NCBI GenBank assembly: GCA_937899625.1
Contig: CALCCB010000162.1
Location: 1-64,000 of the forward strand
Source: an uncultured Bacteroidota bacterium
Lineage (GTDB): Bacteria; Bacteroidota; Bacteroidia; Flavobacteriales_D; Crocinitomicaceae
DNA length: 64,000 nt
Reading direction: 5' to 3'
The stretch's first letter is position 1. Each line of letters begins with the position of its first letter. Made by a program: the position numbers and the translations under genes. The notes under the pieces were generated by a model. It saw nothing but the letters and a program-made list of their open reading frames with translations, was not told the DNA's origin and did not search any database. Of this stretch, positions 52,501 through 59,823 are shown piece by piece.

Positions 52501-53080
52501 AATGTATCGCCCCACCAGAATAGGATGCATATGCCGCACTACAACCTGGATTCAATGCATTAGCATTTCCGCTATATTTCCAAGTCCAATCTAATCGAAT
52601 CTGATGGCTTGATCCTCCAGCTTGTGGACCACCCGCATAATATACATCATTTGTTGGACCTGTTATTTCGCGAAAATATAGAAAACCAGGAGAACCCGCG
52701 TTACGACAATCATCTCCAGAATTATAAGAACACCTTGAACCGTTATCATCTTCCCATGCATCAATATAGTAATACAATTGATAAGCATTGTTTGATCGTG
52801 ATCCAATAAAAGTGCCTCCTCCATAATTACAATTACCATTGTTATTACATTGTAAACACCCAGACAAATCTACATTGGTATTGGTATTATCAAAAAACCC
52901 GCCATATGCCGTATATTCCTCGTTCCCGGATTCCCAACAAGGTCCAAAAACACCCCCTTCACTACTAAATACATTCCCTACTCTTACTGAATAGGTTACA
53001 TCGGCAAGTTGGGCATTAATTGAGCTATATCCCAACAATATAACTGATAAAATAAGAAGTTTATTCACTATTGATTTCAT
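49565..53080 (-). CDS. Large SprB-repeat surface protein with T9SS type A sorting domain
   Basis: 1171 residues. A signal peptide (MKSIVNKLLILSVILLGYSSINA) is followed by a Cys-rich N-terminal domain, a pre-peptidase-type beta domain (YQFSTLGLSGEDTYIRIYSPDG ... SGTYYVEVSRF), Ig-like modules, and at least four SprB-type repeats of about 65 residues (xCNG..G......GG..PY...G......G.Y.YTVTDANGCT). A 175-residue block occurs twice. The C-terminus is a sorting domain (LTAYPNPVAGMTTI, RMIDMTGRTV). SprB is the gliding adhesin of Flavobacterium, but the repeat alone does not prove gliding here. It is four bases after an upstream secreted-protein gene. Confidence 0.88.
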   Translation of the reverse strand: MKSIVNKLLILSVILLGYSSINAQLADVTYSVRVGNVFSSEGGVFGPCWESGNEEYTAYGGFFDNTNTNVDLSGCLQCNNNGNCNYGGGTFIGSRSNNAYQLYYYIDAWEDDNGSRCSYNSGDDCRNAGSPGFLYFREITGPTNDVYYAGGPQAGGSSHQIRLDWTWKYSGNANALNPGCSAAYASYSGGAIHSWSANLNAGRTYQFSTLGLSGEDTYIRIYSPDGFTLYASNDDASGTLQSNAVFTPSVSGTYYVEVSRFDRQYLTGGGSLMYQDASTPPVNGGLIGASSTVCSGGGASFSSISEASGGFDGSMNYQWQSSSNGTSWSNILGATGSTYAVSNLTSTTYFRRMAADCKNTAGYSNTVTVTVNADPSVTITTSSPNGAICVGGTTALSANISGGTGSYTLQWQYQDNSGNWLNTGSGTTSMNASPTQSRDYRILVSNNLGCDAVAVQTVTVVADPVFTISGTDVTCNGLNNGTATAVLTGGLPLNYGYNWSSNDGISTNNNPTGDGTTSVTGLFPAEWVINTTASPSWGCYATASIVITEPSVLTASSASGSIACNGGTTTVTVSGNGGTAPYSGTGTFTVGAGTYNYTVTDANGCTATTSITVTEPSALTASISSNAPNATVCSGGTAALSSSVSGGTGSYTLQWQYQDNSGNWLNTGSGATVLNASPSQTRDYRLIVTDANGCSVIVVQTVTVIADPVFTISGTNVTCNGFNDGTATAVLTGGLPLNYGYNWYSNDGISSNNNPAGDGTTSVTGLFPTEWVINTTVAGPSFGCYAGASITITEPTPLSSNAVISDAIDCYGENGEIIVFAAGGTPDYSGIGTFSVSAGDYSYTVTDANGCVSSVDISISQPELLVASSSISDDINCYGETGVISVSAIGGTLDYSGTGDFTVSAGDYSYTVTDANGCSSTTSITITEPSLLTINAGGDETVFYGYGPMSCASLTAVAEGGTPDYTYVWNSGVGADITVCPTENGEYTVSVSDANGCVATDELWICVVDVTCQAGNSGNIKVEMCQIPPGNPGNAHTICIDASAVPAHLAIGCVLGACGELESACSGVVEVVQASNAAKNAGMSKVLALTAYPNPVAGMTTISVTPADKGNYEIRMIDMTGRTVATIYNGFISDFENITFDMDMTGMSAGVYSVNVVGDNGIADNIKIVKQ
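50690..51955 (-). repeat. Two ~525-base internal duplicates in the SprB-repeat gene
   Basis: Segments at about 51430-51955 and 50690-51215 encode near-identical protein blocks, including SYTLQWQYQDNSGNWLNTGSG and GLPLNYGYNW. They are about 740 bases apart. DNA identity is high but not perfect, with several silent changes, which suggests an old duplication, not an assembly error. Confidence 0.7.
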
Positions 53081-53084
53081 GACA

Positions 53085-53657
53085 TTACTTTTTAAAAGTG
53101 AATAAATAAACTATATCTGAATTTGATTCGTCCTCATCTTGGATAGCGATGACAATAGTTCCATCTTTCTCAGCCCTGCTCAATTCGACACTTTTCGCAC
53201 ATGTTGCACACGAGTGTTTCGGGGAAACCAAAATATTTCCATTTTCCAAAATTGACTTTTGGCCGAAAACATAAACCTTGTTAGCATCTTTCTCTGAAAC
53301 TATGAGCAGTTCATTGTCGGATTCCGAGAGAATCAATCCTTGAGAGAACTCTTGAGAAATTGACTCAAGAACTTGAGAAAGCTGAGACTTGTTTGTGTTT
53401 AATTTTTGACGATCAACATCGACAGACATTAACCTAAATTGAACATTGTTGTTTAAATGGTTTAAAACCATTTTGTCTTGTTCGAGCTTGAATGTATTTT
53501 GCTCTTGTTTTTCTTTCAGATATTGATCTGAATATTGCATGACGAGCCTGTTTTCATCAGTGCGATTTTCTTTGGTTACAACATTCTCTGAATGTTGACC
53601 AAAGACGGGTAGTGCTGTGACAACCCAGAAACATAATAGTAGTTTTTTGGTCTTCAT
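53085..53657 (-). CDS. Secreted protein with CATC motif, partner of the SprB-repeat gene
   Basis: 190 residues. A signal peptide (MKTKKLLLCFWVVTALPVFGQ) precedes a long charged helical region (RTDENRLVMQYSDQYLKEKQEQNTFKLEQ), then a beta-rich second half (LLIVSEKDANKVYVFGQKS, DGTIVIAIQDEDESNSDIVYLFTF). HSCATCAKSVELS holds a CxxC that could bind metal or act in thiol exchange. I recognise no family. It comes first in a two-gene unit, four bases before the large T9SS protein, and might assist its secretion or folding; this is inference from position. Confidence 0.7.
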   Translation of the reverse strand: MKTKKLLLCFWVVTALPVFGQHSENVVTKENRTDENRLVMQYSDQYLKEKQEQNTFKLEQDKMVLNHLNNNVQFRLMSVDVDRQKLNTNKSQLSQVLESISQEFSQGLILSESDNELLIVSEKDANKVYVFGQKSILENGNILVSPKHSCATCAKSVELSRAEKDGTIVIAIQDEDESNSDIVYLFTFKK

Positions 53658-54112
53658 AAGTTAGTTTTTAAGCGCGAACGCGCGAGCAAATTCAATGCCA
53701 AGAAACTTAAATATGAAGAAAACGCATAAATCTATCTGTGGGTGATTTTTTCCATCCTAAAACGGGACTGTTTTTCCAATTTTAAGATGCTTTGTGTGCT
53801 TTATTTTTTGAGTAGAATTTTTTCATTTTTCAGGATTGGGATCTACTTGAAAGAAACCAAGATTCTCGAACTATTTTCAAAAAATCTTGTTGGTCACTCA
53901 TTATAACTATTCGCTTTTTAAAATTATTAATTTTTCATTAAAAGCTCTGTAATTGGGGTTTTTATCGGTTTTTGTCGTTTACATCCGACTGTTATTCGAC
54001 AACAGTTACTTAATAACCGAAATTGATTTGACCCCCACCTGAATTTTGCAGAGTCAATTCGAAAGTCGATGAGGACAAAAACAAATTTTTCAAACTTTTA
54101 ATTATTTACAAC
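53658..54112. other. 455-base gene-free stretch before the ssb cluster
   Basis: I see no credible gene here. The left end has GCGCG-AA-CGCGC (53672-53683), unusual in this AT-rich DNA and close to the start of the minus-strand gene. The right part has nested inverted repeats: TTGTCG (53972-53977) with CGACAA (53997-54002), and ACTGTT (53988-53993) with AACAGT (54001-54006). They may form an operator or hairpin for the ssb genes. No exact TAnnTTTG lies before 54113; GAATTTTG at about 54043 is one base off. Confidence 0.5.
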
Positions 54113-54457
54113 ATGAACACATTACGAAACAAAGTGAGTTTGATCGGAAGACTGGGTGCACAACCCGAAGTAACAACCTTCGATTCTGGAAGGACACTTG
54201 CAAGATTTACGCTTGCAACTAAAGAGAATTATAAAGACAAAGATGGTCAATGGCAGGAGAGCACCCAGTGGCACACGATCAATGCCTGGGGGAAAATTGC
54301 AGAAAGAGTTCAGAAAGTACTCAACAAGGGACAGGAAATTATTCTTGAGGGCAAGCTGGTGCATCAGACATATGAATCTAGTAACGGTGAGAAGCGCTAT
54401 GGTACAGTGATCGAAGCATCTGAATTCCTTCTACTGACGCAAAAGAAAGATCAATAA
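54113..54457 (+). CDS. Single-stranded DNA-binding protein, copy 1
   Basis: 114 residues, one OB fold. Seen: NKVSLIGRLGAQPEV, LARFTLATKENYKDKDG, STQWHTINAWGKIAERVQKVLNKGQEIILEGKLV and EASEFLLL. These match bacterial SSB strands. It ends LLLTQKKDQ without a Gly/Pro-rich linker or the acidic DDDIPF-type tail used to recruit repair proteins. The same is true of the next two genes. It is first of three tandem copies, 20 bases before the second. It should bind ssDNA but not act as the cell's main hub SSB. Confidence 0.9.
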   Translation: MNTLRNKVSLIGRLGAQPEVTTFDSGRTLARFTLATKENYKDKDGQWQESTQWHTINAWGKIAERVQKVLNKGQEIILEGKLVHQTYESSNGEKRYGTVIEASEFLLLTQKKDQ

Positions 54458-54477
54458 TCAGCTTAAAGAACTATCAC

Positions 54478-54789
54478 ATGAATCACGTAAATCTTATCGG
54501 AAAAGTATGTTCAGCACCAAGGATCGTTGAACTTCCAAATGGCAGAAAGATCGCTCAGTTCACACTTTCAACTAAAGAAATGTATCTGGACGAACAAGGG
54601 GAAACAAAATCACGCAGTAACTGGCATCGGTTAACTGCCTGGGGGAAATGGGTACGAGTTTTAGAAGAGTTAGGAAAAGAAGGGATGGACCTTGCAGTTG
54701 AAGGAAAACTCGTAACCCGCTTCTACCAGAGCAAAGGAGAAAAAAAGTTTATCTCCGAAGTTGAAATCAATGACCTTATCATTCTTTAA
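54478..54789 (+). CDS. Single-stranded DNA-binding protein, copy 2
   Basis: 103 residues, one OB fold: NHVNLIGKVCSAPRIVEL, IAQFTLSTKEMYLDEQGETKSRSNWHRLTAWGKWVRVLEELGKEG and AVEGKLVTRFYQSKGEKKFISEVEINDLIIL. It begins directly at MNHVNLIG and ends at the last OB strand, so there is no acidic tail. The protein differs clearly from copies 1 and 3, so the duplication is old. The gap to the preceding gene is 20 bases; copy 3 starts nine bases after the stop. Confidence 0.9.
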   Translation: MNHVNLIGKVCSAPRIVELPNGRKIAQFTLSTKEMYLDEQGETKSRSNWHRLTAWGKWVRVLEELGKEGMDLAVEGKLVTRFYQSKGEKKFISEVEINDLIIL

Positions 54790-54798
54790 TTGAACATC

Positions 54799-55125
54799 AT
54801 GAATAACATTAGAAATCACATCACATTAATCGGAAATATGGGTTCCAACCCGCAGATCACAAATTTTGACAACGGAAACAAGGTAGCTCGTTTTCAATTA
54901 GCAACAGATCGTTCTTTCAGAGCAAATGATGGAAAGATCAAGTCTTCAACCGAATGGCATAAAGTTTTTGCCTGGGGCAACATCGCCGGGTTTATTGAGT
55001 CGTACGGCGAGAAAGGGAAAAAAGTGGCGATTCATGGTAGAGTGGTGAACCGTACCTATCTCAATACAGAGGGTAAAAAAAGGAACGTCACAGAGGTTGA
55101 AGTTCAGCACATCATTGGTCTGTAA
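54799..55125 (+). CDS. Single-stranded DNA-binding protein, copy 3
   Basis: The ORF track uses a TTG at 54790 directly after the previous stop; the ATG at 54799 (MNNIRNHITLIG) gives 108 residues. OB fold: NHITLIGNMGSNPQITNF, VARFQLATDRSFRANDG, STEWHKVFAWGNIAGFIESYGEKGKKVAIHGRVV, EVEVQHIIGL. No acidic tail. A terminator 24 bases after the stop closes the three-gene unit. Tandem SSB paralogues without tails suggest specialised ssDNA handling, for example in DNA uptake, but no competence gene is adjacent. Confidence 0.9.
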   Translation: MNNIRNHITLIGNMGSNPQITNFDNGNKVARFQLATDRSFRANDGKIKSSTEWHKVFAWGNIAGFIESYGEKGKKVAIHGRVVNRTYLNTEGKKRNVTEVEVQHIIGL

Positions 55126-55148
55126 TTTCGTGCGATCTGCAGTTAAAG

Positions 55149-55176
55149 ACCGGTCTGAAAAGGCCGGTTTTTTTTA
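55149..55176 (+). terminator. Rho-independent terminator of the ssb cluster
   Basis: ACCGGTC (55149-55155) and GGCCGGT (55162-55168) pair with one G-U, followed by eight T. It is just ahead of the convergent barrel gene's stop. Confidence 0.88.
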
Positions 55177-55177
55177 T

Positions 55178-56632
55178 TTAATAATTCCGATGATCGTTTC
55201 CGATTCGCGAACGAATTCCTGCGATTGGGAAAAACGTCCATTTATCAATGTGGGTATCGTATCTCAAGTGGGATTCGGCAAAAACACTGATCGAGCTCTT
55301 CTTTAGCGGCGAATAAGCTCCAGATAAAATCAATCTGATGCCATTGTTTCCAACTCCCTGCCCCGTAAAATGACCATAATCATACGGCTTCAGTCCATAA
55401 GGCTGATATACATCACCCCCATAACTATCACCATCGTTCTTATCCAAACCATAAAGAAAATAGGACACGAATCCCTTTACCAACCAGTTCGCTTTCTGAA
55501 TTTTAAATTCACCAAGTATTTCCATCATATTAGCGCCGTACGGATGAGCAAGCGGAAGTCCTGCGTTTCCATAATTCTGACCACTTGAAACGTGTGCAAA
55601 AGTATATGGCCTCAAGAAATTATATTCGATTCTGAAAAAACTCTTACATGTTCCGATATCTGCCTTCCCTTTGATCCCTGCCTGAATTCCATATTTATTC
55701 GCCCACCAACCTGATTTCTTTCTGATCTCCTCCAAGGAAAATTCATCAACTACCAGTTGGCCATACAATGAATATTGCTTGTATTTAATGGTCATACTTG
55801 CCCCTAAGACAACATTGTCCGAAGACCCAAGACTATATTCCTGAGGCCTGTAAAAGATCACAGGATTAAGATATTCAACCTCAAATCCTCGTTGCATCGC
55901 CGTATCTTTTGGTTGGAAGATAACACTCTCGAAAACTCCAAAATTCAACCACTTCGTGGCATTGATACTCAAATGATGTGTGGCCCCAAACTTTGACACA
56001 TAATTTGAAAAATCACCTTCATGCATGAATTGATACAGCACCGAATATTCAACCCTCCAGAATTTTGTTCGGATCAAACCAAAAGGATAAGGCTTTCCAT
56101 AATCACTTAAGAATAAAGATCGCGATCCCTCTCCAATGAAGTTGTGATCAATTCCTGCCTGGAAATTAAAGATCTCATTCGGTGTAAATGACAACCTTGC
56201 TCTTAGGTCAAGAAAACTTCCTTTACTTGCTGAATCGCTCTTCGAAAAATAGGTTCTCGGAATAAAAAGACTGTCTGCATTGAACGTCCCTCCAAGTGCT
56301 GACACTCTTAAGAACCAAGGTTTTTCAAAATTAGATGTCAATGATATTCCACCTGCAGCCCGAAATCCAATCTGATCCGAAAATTTTCCCGTCACATCAG
56401 CAATCGGATCGATTAGTAATCGGGGTTGGTCATTTTCGTTCTTTCCTATGTCTATTAACCCTTTTGAATTAGCTGTAGTCGTCCAGCGGATCTGCGGCCT
56501 CAGTGACGTATGGCTCTCGATCGATAATTCAGCCGAAGAATCCATAGGTAATTCTTCATAGAGCAGCTGGATCTCGTTTTGAGCCACTGACTGAAACGTC
56601 CATAAAATCAATATGACTAAGATCGATCTCAT
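55178..56632 (-). CDS. Outer-membrane beta-barrel, RemB/Wzi-like
   Basis: The ORF-track TTG start is three bases early; the ATG at 56632 (MRSILVILILWTFQSVAQ) is preferred, giving 484 residues. A long run of amphipathic strands ends with an aromatic-rich strand (WTFFPIAGIRSRIG). The block EYLNPVIFYRPQEYSLGSSDN followed by YGQLVVDEFSLEEIRKKSGWWANKYG is the part I associate with the RemB gliding-motility/capsule-assembly Wzi-type barrels of Flavobacteria. The start shares one base with the stop of the neighbouring barrel gene, so they form a pair. Sugar binding at the surface is the family idea; not proven here. Confidence 0.72.
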   Translation of the reverse strand: MRSILVILILWTFQSVAQNEIQLLYEELPMDSSAELSIESHTSLRPQIRWTTTANSKGLIDIGKNENDQPRLLIDPIADVTGKFSDQIGFRAAGGISLTSNFEKPWFLRVSALGGTFNADSLFIPRTYFSKSDSASKGSFLDLRARLSFTPNEIFNFQAGIDHNFIGEGSRSLFLSDYGKPYPFGLIRTKFWRVEYSVLYQFMHEGDFSNYVSKFGATHHLSINATKWLNFGVFESVIFQPKDTAMQRGFEVEYLNPVIFYRPQEYSLGSSDNVVLGASMTIKYKQYSLYGQLVVDEFSLEEIRKKSGWWANKYGIQAGIKGKADIGTCKSFFRIEYNFLRPYTFAHVSSGQNYGNAGLPLAHPYGANMMEILGEFKIQKANWLVKGFVSYFLYGLDKNDGDSYGGDVYQPYGLKPYDYGHFTGQGVGNNGIRLILSGAYSPLKKSSISVFAESHLRYDTHIDKWTFFPIAGIRSRIGNDHRNY

Positions 56633-58167
56633 CAAAAATCAGTGTATGAATTTGTTATTGCCGTCTTAAGGCCGATCTGTGCAACAAATGTTTTGAGGGA
56701 TGTTGTGTTGTCGGTTCTGAAATTAACGGCTCCAAACAGATCGAGGTTCACCTTTCTATTGAAGCGATATCCCATCTCCAATTGATGAATGACGATATTG
56801 CCATTCAACTTTGATTCGTTCTTAATCACAGGCAGGAGTGCCAGATTTCTATGGTCAAACAACTGATAATAATTCAGTTTATAGTCCGCATAGATTCGTT
56901 TCCATTCATGATTGGTCCGGAAGACCAATTCATTGAACCCATTCCCTTTGACCAAAGCCATCGGAGTGTTACCATTCGAAAAATTCAACCTACTGTTTTC
57001 ATGTTGATACATCCCATTCGAAGCCTGATTCCACTCTAGCTGGATCATCAGATCCTTCTGTCCAAACAAGCTGAATGCCCTTAATCCCAGCTGTACTGCA
57101 TATTTCTTGAAATCCCAGTTCGTACACCCATATTGTCCGTAGATCAGGTAATTAGTTCCTATCCTCAAGCTCGCGTCAAGTCCGGTAATCGAATTTGATA
57201 AGCTATCAGGAGTTATGAATCCATTTATAAGAGGGATCGGGTTATAATAGGTTGGATAAACGGAACGCACGTTGATCGAATCTCCTTTTGACCAAACGGT
57301 CCCTTCAAACAGAGACACCTTCAAGTTTTTGATCGGTTTCCAAGTAAGAAAATTCAATGAATATACTTTTGTTTCATAGGACGCCTCTACGGTTGTGCTG
57401 ACCGGCTTTCTCATCATATTGATCAATCGTGATCGTAGATAGGAAAATTCAAATTTCCCAAAATGCTGGTCGATCTTGAAAAAAGGCGTAGAAATACTAT
57501 TGTCTGATAGAATAATGGAACGATAACCTACCCCAGTGAAGTGCGGAGTATTCCCTGCTGATATCCATGTTTTCGATAACGGTTGATAGATTATATTTCC
57601 TCGTGCATAAGCATAATCGAAGCCATCTACAGCAAATGGTTTTGTACGGGATGCCCCGGGGATCATTGCATTTTGGGAATTATAATTAGCGCCACCGGGA
57701 TATAATTCTCCAAGGGATTTATAATAGTTGGTCTGATAGATCGCGTATCGCCCCTGGTTCTCAAAAAATGAAGTAGAGAATGAAAACTTTTCCCCAAGAT
57801 CCACTTCAGCGACAAAGCCTCTTGTGTTTTGAAATAGTTTTCTTTCGTTGGTATCCTGAAGATCTTTCCCAGTTGAAAGATCTACTAGCGGTGAAACTCC
57901 AATGTAGTAGTTCTTTCCTTTCGATTCGATCAGGTGTTTCTTAAAAAGGATTTCTGTAAGATCATAGTACTGCTTACTCGAGTCAGCCATTTTTCGGTTA
58001 AGATCCAGTTGACTCTCAAAGACTGGAAAGACCGAAGGAAAGAAATCCCCCTGAGCGTGAATTATAGTTCTGTCCCGATAGAAATTATTTAAAAACAGCG
58101 TGTTCTGTTGGGAGATCACCGATGATGACACCAAACATGAAAGTAGAAGAAAAGCTGCTGTTTTCAC
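56632..58167 (-). CDS. Outer-membrane beta-barrel, second of a tandem pair
   Basis: 511 residues, probably starting with the GTG at 58167. A signal peptide (MKTAAFLLLSCLVSSSVIS with Q after) is followed by about sixteen strands such as FVAEVDLGEKFSFSTSFFEN, NLKVSLFEGTVWSK and LIYGQYGCTNWDFKKYAVQLGLRAF. The NYYKSLGELYPGGANY and GNTPHFTGVGYRSIILSD segments resemble Wzi-type or RemB-type lectin barrels. It shares its stop with the next gene's start, so the two are made together, possibly as a complex. Lower certainty than its neighbour. Confidence 0.65.
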   Translation of the reverse strand: MKTAAFLLLSCLVSSSVISQQNTLFLNNFYRDRTIIHAQGDFFPSVFPVFESQLDLNRKMADSSKQYYDLTEILFKKHLIESKGKNYYIGVSPLVDLSTGKDLQDTNERKLFQNTRGFVAEVDLGEKFSFSTSFFENQGRYAIYQTNYYKSLGELYPGGANYNSQNAMIPGASRTKPFAVDGFDYAYARGNIIYQPLSKTWISAGNTPHFTGVGYRSIILSDNSISTPFFKIDQHFGKFEFSYLRSRLINMMRKPVSTTVEASYETKVYSLNFLTWKPIKNLKVSLFEGTVWSKGDSINVRSVYPTYYNPIPLINGFITPDSLSNSITGLDASLRIGTNYLIYGQYGCTNWDFKKYAVQLGLRAFSLFGQKDLMIQLEWNQASNGMYQHENSRLNFSNGNTPMALVKGNGFNELVFRTNHEWKRIYADYKLNYYQLFDHRNLALLPVIKNESKLNGNIVIHQLEMGYRFNRKVNLDLFGAVNFRTDNTTSLKTFVAQIGLKTAITNSYTDF

Positions 58168-58202
58168 GTCTCTAAAGTAAGCATTGGTTCGAAATAGATA
58201 AA

Positions 58203-58230
58203 ATAAAAAAGGTCACCAAATGGCGACCTT
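58203..58230 (-). terminator. Rho-independent terminator
   Basis: AAGGTCACC and GGCGACCTT pair with one mismatch around AAAT, and the minus strand then reads TTTTTTATTT. It ends the gene at 58253-59038. Confidence 0.82.
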
Positions 58231-58252
58231 CATTAGATTCTATCTTAAAAGC

Positions 58253-59038
58253 TTAGTGCTTTACGATCAGTTTTCTTGTCAATGACTTACCTTCAATACC
58301 TTCGACAGTCACGAAATAAACCCCGTTTCTGAAGTTAGAAGTGTTGATTGGATTTGAACCTTCTGACGCTTGATTCATATATACCACATTTCCCAGCACA
58401 TCAACAATCTTCACTGTTCCTGATGTATTAGAGAGTGTAAGGTTCAATTGATCATTTGCTGGATTCGGAGCAAGCGAAAGTGCAGGATTCAATTTTGGAG
58501 AATTAACCCCAAGCGTAAAGTTGATCGTAAGATCCACTGAGTCAACATAGTTTCCTCCAATCGCATCCGTTATGTAATATCTGAAATGCGCATAACTTGC
58601 ATTGTTCACGTCAATCGTAATTCTAGGCTTGATCTCTGCCAGCTCACTATTCGTTGTTTGATCCGTTCCGTTAACTACGATCGGCGCAGGGTTACCTTGA
58701 GAACTTGGTGTAATATAAAATTCACCCGTTGCATTGTAACACAATGGCGGCCAGCAAAGCTGATCAGCAGACCAAGTAGATGGCATAACCATTGCCCATC
58801 TTGTGATTCTCCATTGTTGATCTGAACCTGTATTGTTCGTTACATCAAAATGTGCTTCGTATAGAACAGTGTTCGCATCGATCGGAGTAACATCCGGAGA
58901 AGAGGCATAAAGATTTACTTCGTGAGTCCCACCAGAAATATCTGGACCGGCTCCGTTATAATGAATTTCAATTCCGTCCTGAGCAAATGCTGCAACCGAA
59001 AAAGAAATTAGACAAGCGCTTAGTAATGTTTTTTTCAT
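58253..59038 (-). CDS. Secreted protein with T9SS type A sorting domain
   Basis: 261 residues. A signal peptide (MKKTLLSACLISFSVAAFAQ) is followed by one beta domain of ~150 residues (IEIHYNGAGPDISGG, VLYEAHFDVTNNTGSDQQWRITRW, a Cys-containing LCWPPLCYN, VDLTINFTLG). The last ~70 residues are a sorting domain: LSLAPNPANDQLNLTLS, IVDVLGNVVYM, GVYFVTVEG, RKLIVKH. It should be exported by the T9SS. A promoter with both boxes and a terminator make it a single-gene unit. The beta domain is not assigned to a family. Confidence 0.85.
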   Translation of the reverse strand: MKKTLLSACLISFSVAAFAQDGIEIHYNGAGPDISGGTHEVNLYASSPDVTPIDANTVLYEAHFDVTNNTGSDQQWRITRWAMVMPSTWSADQLCWPPLCYNATGEFYITPSSQGNPAPIVVNGTDQTTNSELAEIKPRITIDVNNASYAHFRYYITDAIGGNYVDSVDLTINFTLGVNSPKLNPALSLAPNPANDQLNLTLSNTSGTVKIVDVLGNVVYMNQASEGSNPINTSNFRNGVYFVTVEGIEGKSLTRKLIVKH

Positions 59039-59060
59039 AGCTGATGTTTTACAGTCAGTT

Positions 59061-59087
59061 CAAATGTAGCTACTAAAATTATGCAAA
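59061..59087 (-). promoter_or_regulatory. Promoter of the 261-aa T9SS gene
   Basis: Minus strand: TTTG (59087-59084), 15 bases, TACATTTG (59068-59061). The -7 box is exact; the spacing is short of the usual 17-19. The ATG is 22 bases on. Confidence 0.5.
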
Positions 59088-59214
59088 AATTTTAAAAAAC
59101 CCTAAAGTTCTTGTATTCCTAGAAATATATGTGACGAATTAAGCTCCATTAGAGACAAAATAGGATTTCAAGAATATAACACCTATTTCATTCGTGTGTT
59201 TCTCTGAAGACCTT

Positions 59215-59222
59215 TATATTTG
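59215..59222 (+). promoter_or_regulatory. -7 box TATATTTG of the TlpA-like gene
   Basis: An exact TAnnTTTG covering the TTG that the ORF track uses as start (59220). The true start must therefore be the ATG at 59277. Confidence 0.55.
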
Positions 59223-59276
59223 AAATGCGGCAAGGTTTTTGAAATTCCCACCGCGAAATTGAAAAATAAACGAACT

Positions 59277-59789
59277 ATGAAAAAACTTGCAACTCTATTC
59301 TTTGCCCTAACCATCACTGTAGCGGCCTTCTCTCAGGAAGAAGAACACAAAACTGATCTGAAGACATTGCCGTCGGTTACGTTGAAAGACATGGAAGGAA
59401 AAACTGTAAACACCTCTGAAATGGGATTTGAAGGTCCTGTGGTAATCAGTTTCTGGGCGACATGGTGTTCGCCGTGTAAGCGTGAATTGAATACCATCCA
59501 TGACCTTTATACAGACTGGCAGGATGAAACAGGAGTTAATCTTGTAGCGGTTTCAATCGACGATCAGAAAACAATGAGCTCTGTTCCAGTATATGTGAAT
59601 GGAAAGGGATGGGAGTATCTTGTGTTGATGGATCCTAACGGAGATTTTAAAAGAGCAATGGGGGTAAACAATGTGCCTCATACTTTTTTGATCAATCAAC
59701 AGGGGGAGATCGTTTATTCACATAATAACTACGCTCCGGGCGACGAAGAAAAACTTTACGAGGAAATTAAAAAACTGACAGGAAAATAA
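59277..59789 (+). CDS. Secreted TlpA/ResA-like thioredoxin-fold protein
   Basis: The ATG at 59277 opens a signal peptide (MKKLATLFFALTITVAAFSQ), giving 170 residues; the ORF-track TTG lies in the promoter. The thioredoxin fold has the CxxC WATWCSPCKRE (C64, C67), the cis-Pro in NNVPHTFLIN, and the VVISFWATWC strand. TlpA-like proteins reduce or rearrange disulfides in the periplasm. It starts a three-gene run with DUF6029 and Omp28. Because Omp28 proteins also carry a thioredoxin-like CxxC region, a common redox job is plausible. Confidence 0.9.
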   Translation: MKKLATLFFALTITVAAFSQEEEHKTDLKTLPSVTLKDMEGKTVNTSEMGFEGPVVISFWATWCSPCKRELNTIHDLYTDWQDETGVNLVAVSIDDQKTMSSVPVYVNGKGWEYLVLMDPNGDFKRAMGVNNVPHTFLINQQGEIVYSHNNYAPGDEEKLYEEIKKLTGK

Positions 59790-59823
59790 TTTCCTTTATA
59801 CCAAACTACTTTCTTTTACTTCA

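Noticed and set aside
59220-59276. TTG start for the TlpA-like gene
   Set aside because: The TTG is part of an exact -7 box, and a signal peptide begins at the later ATG.
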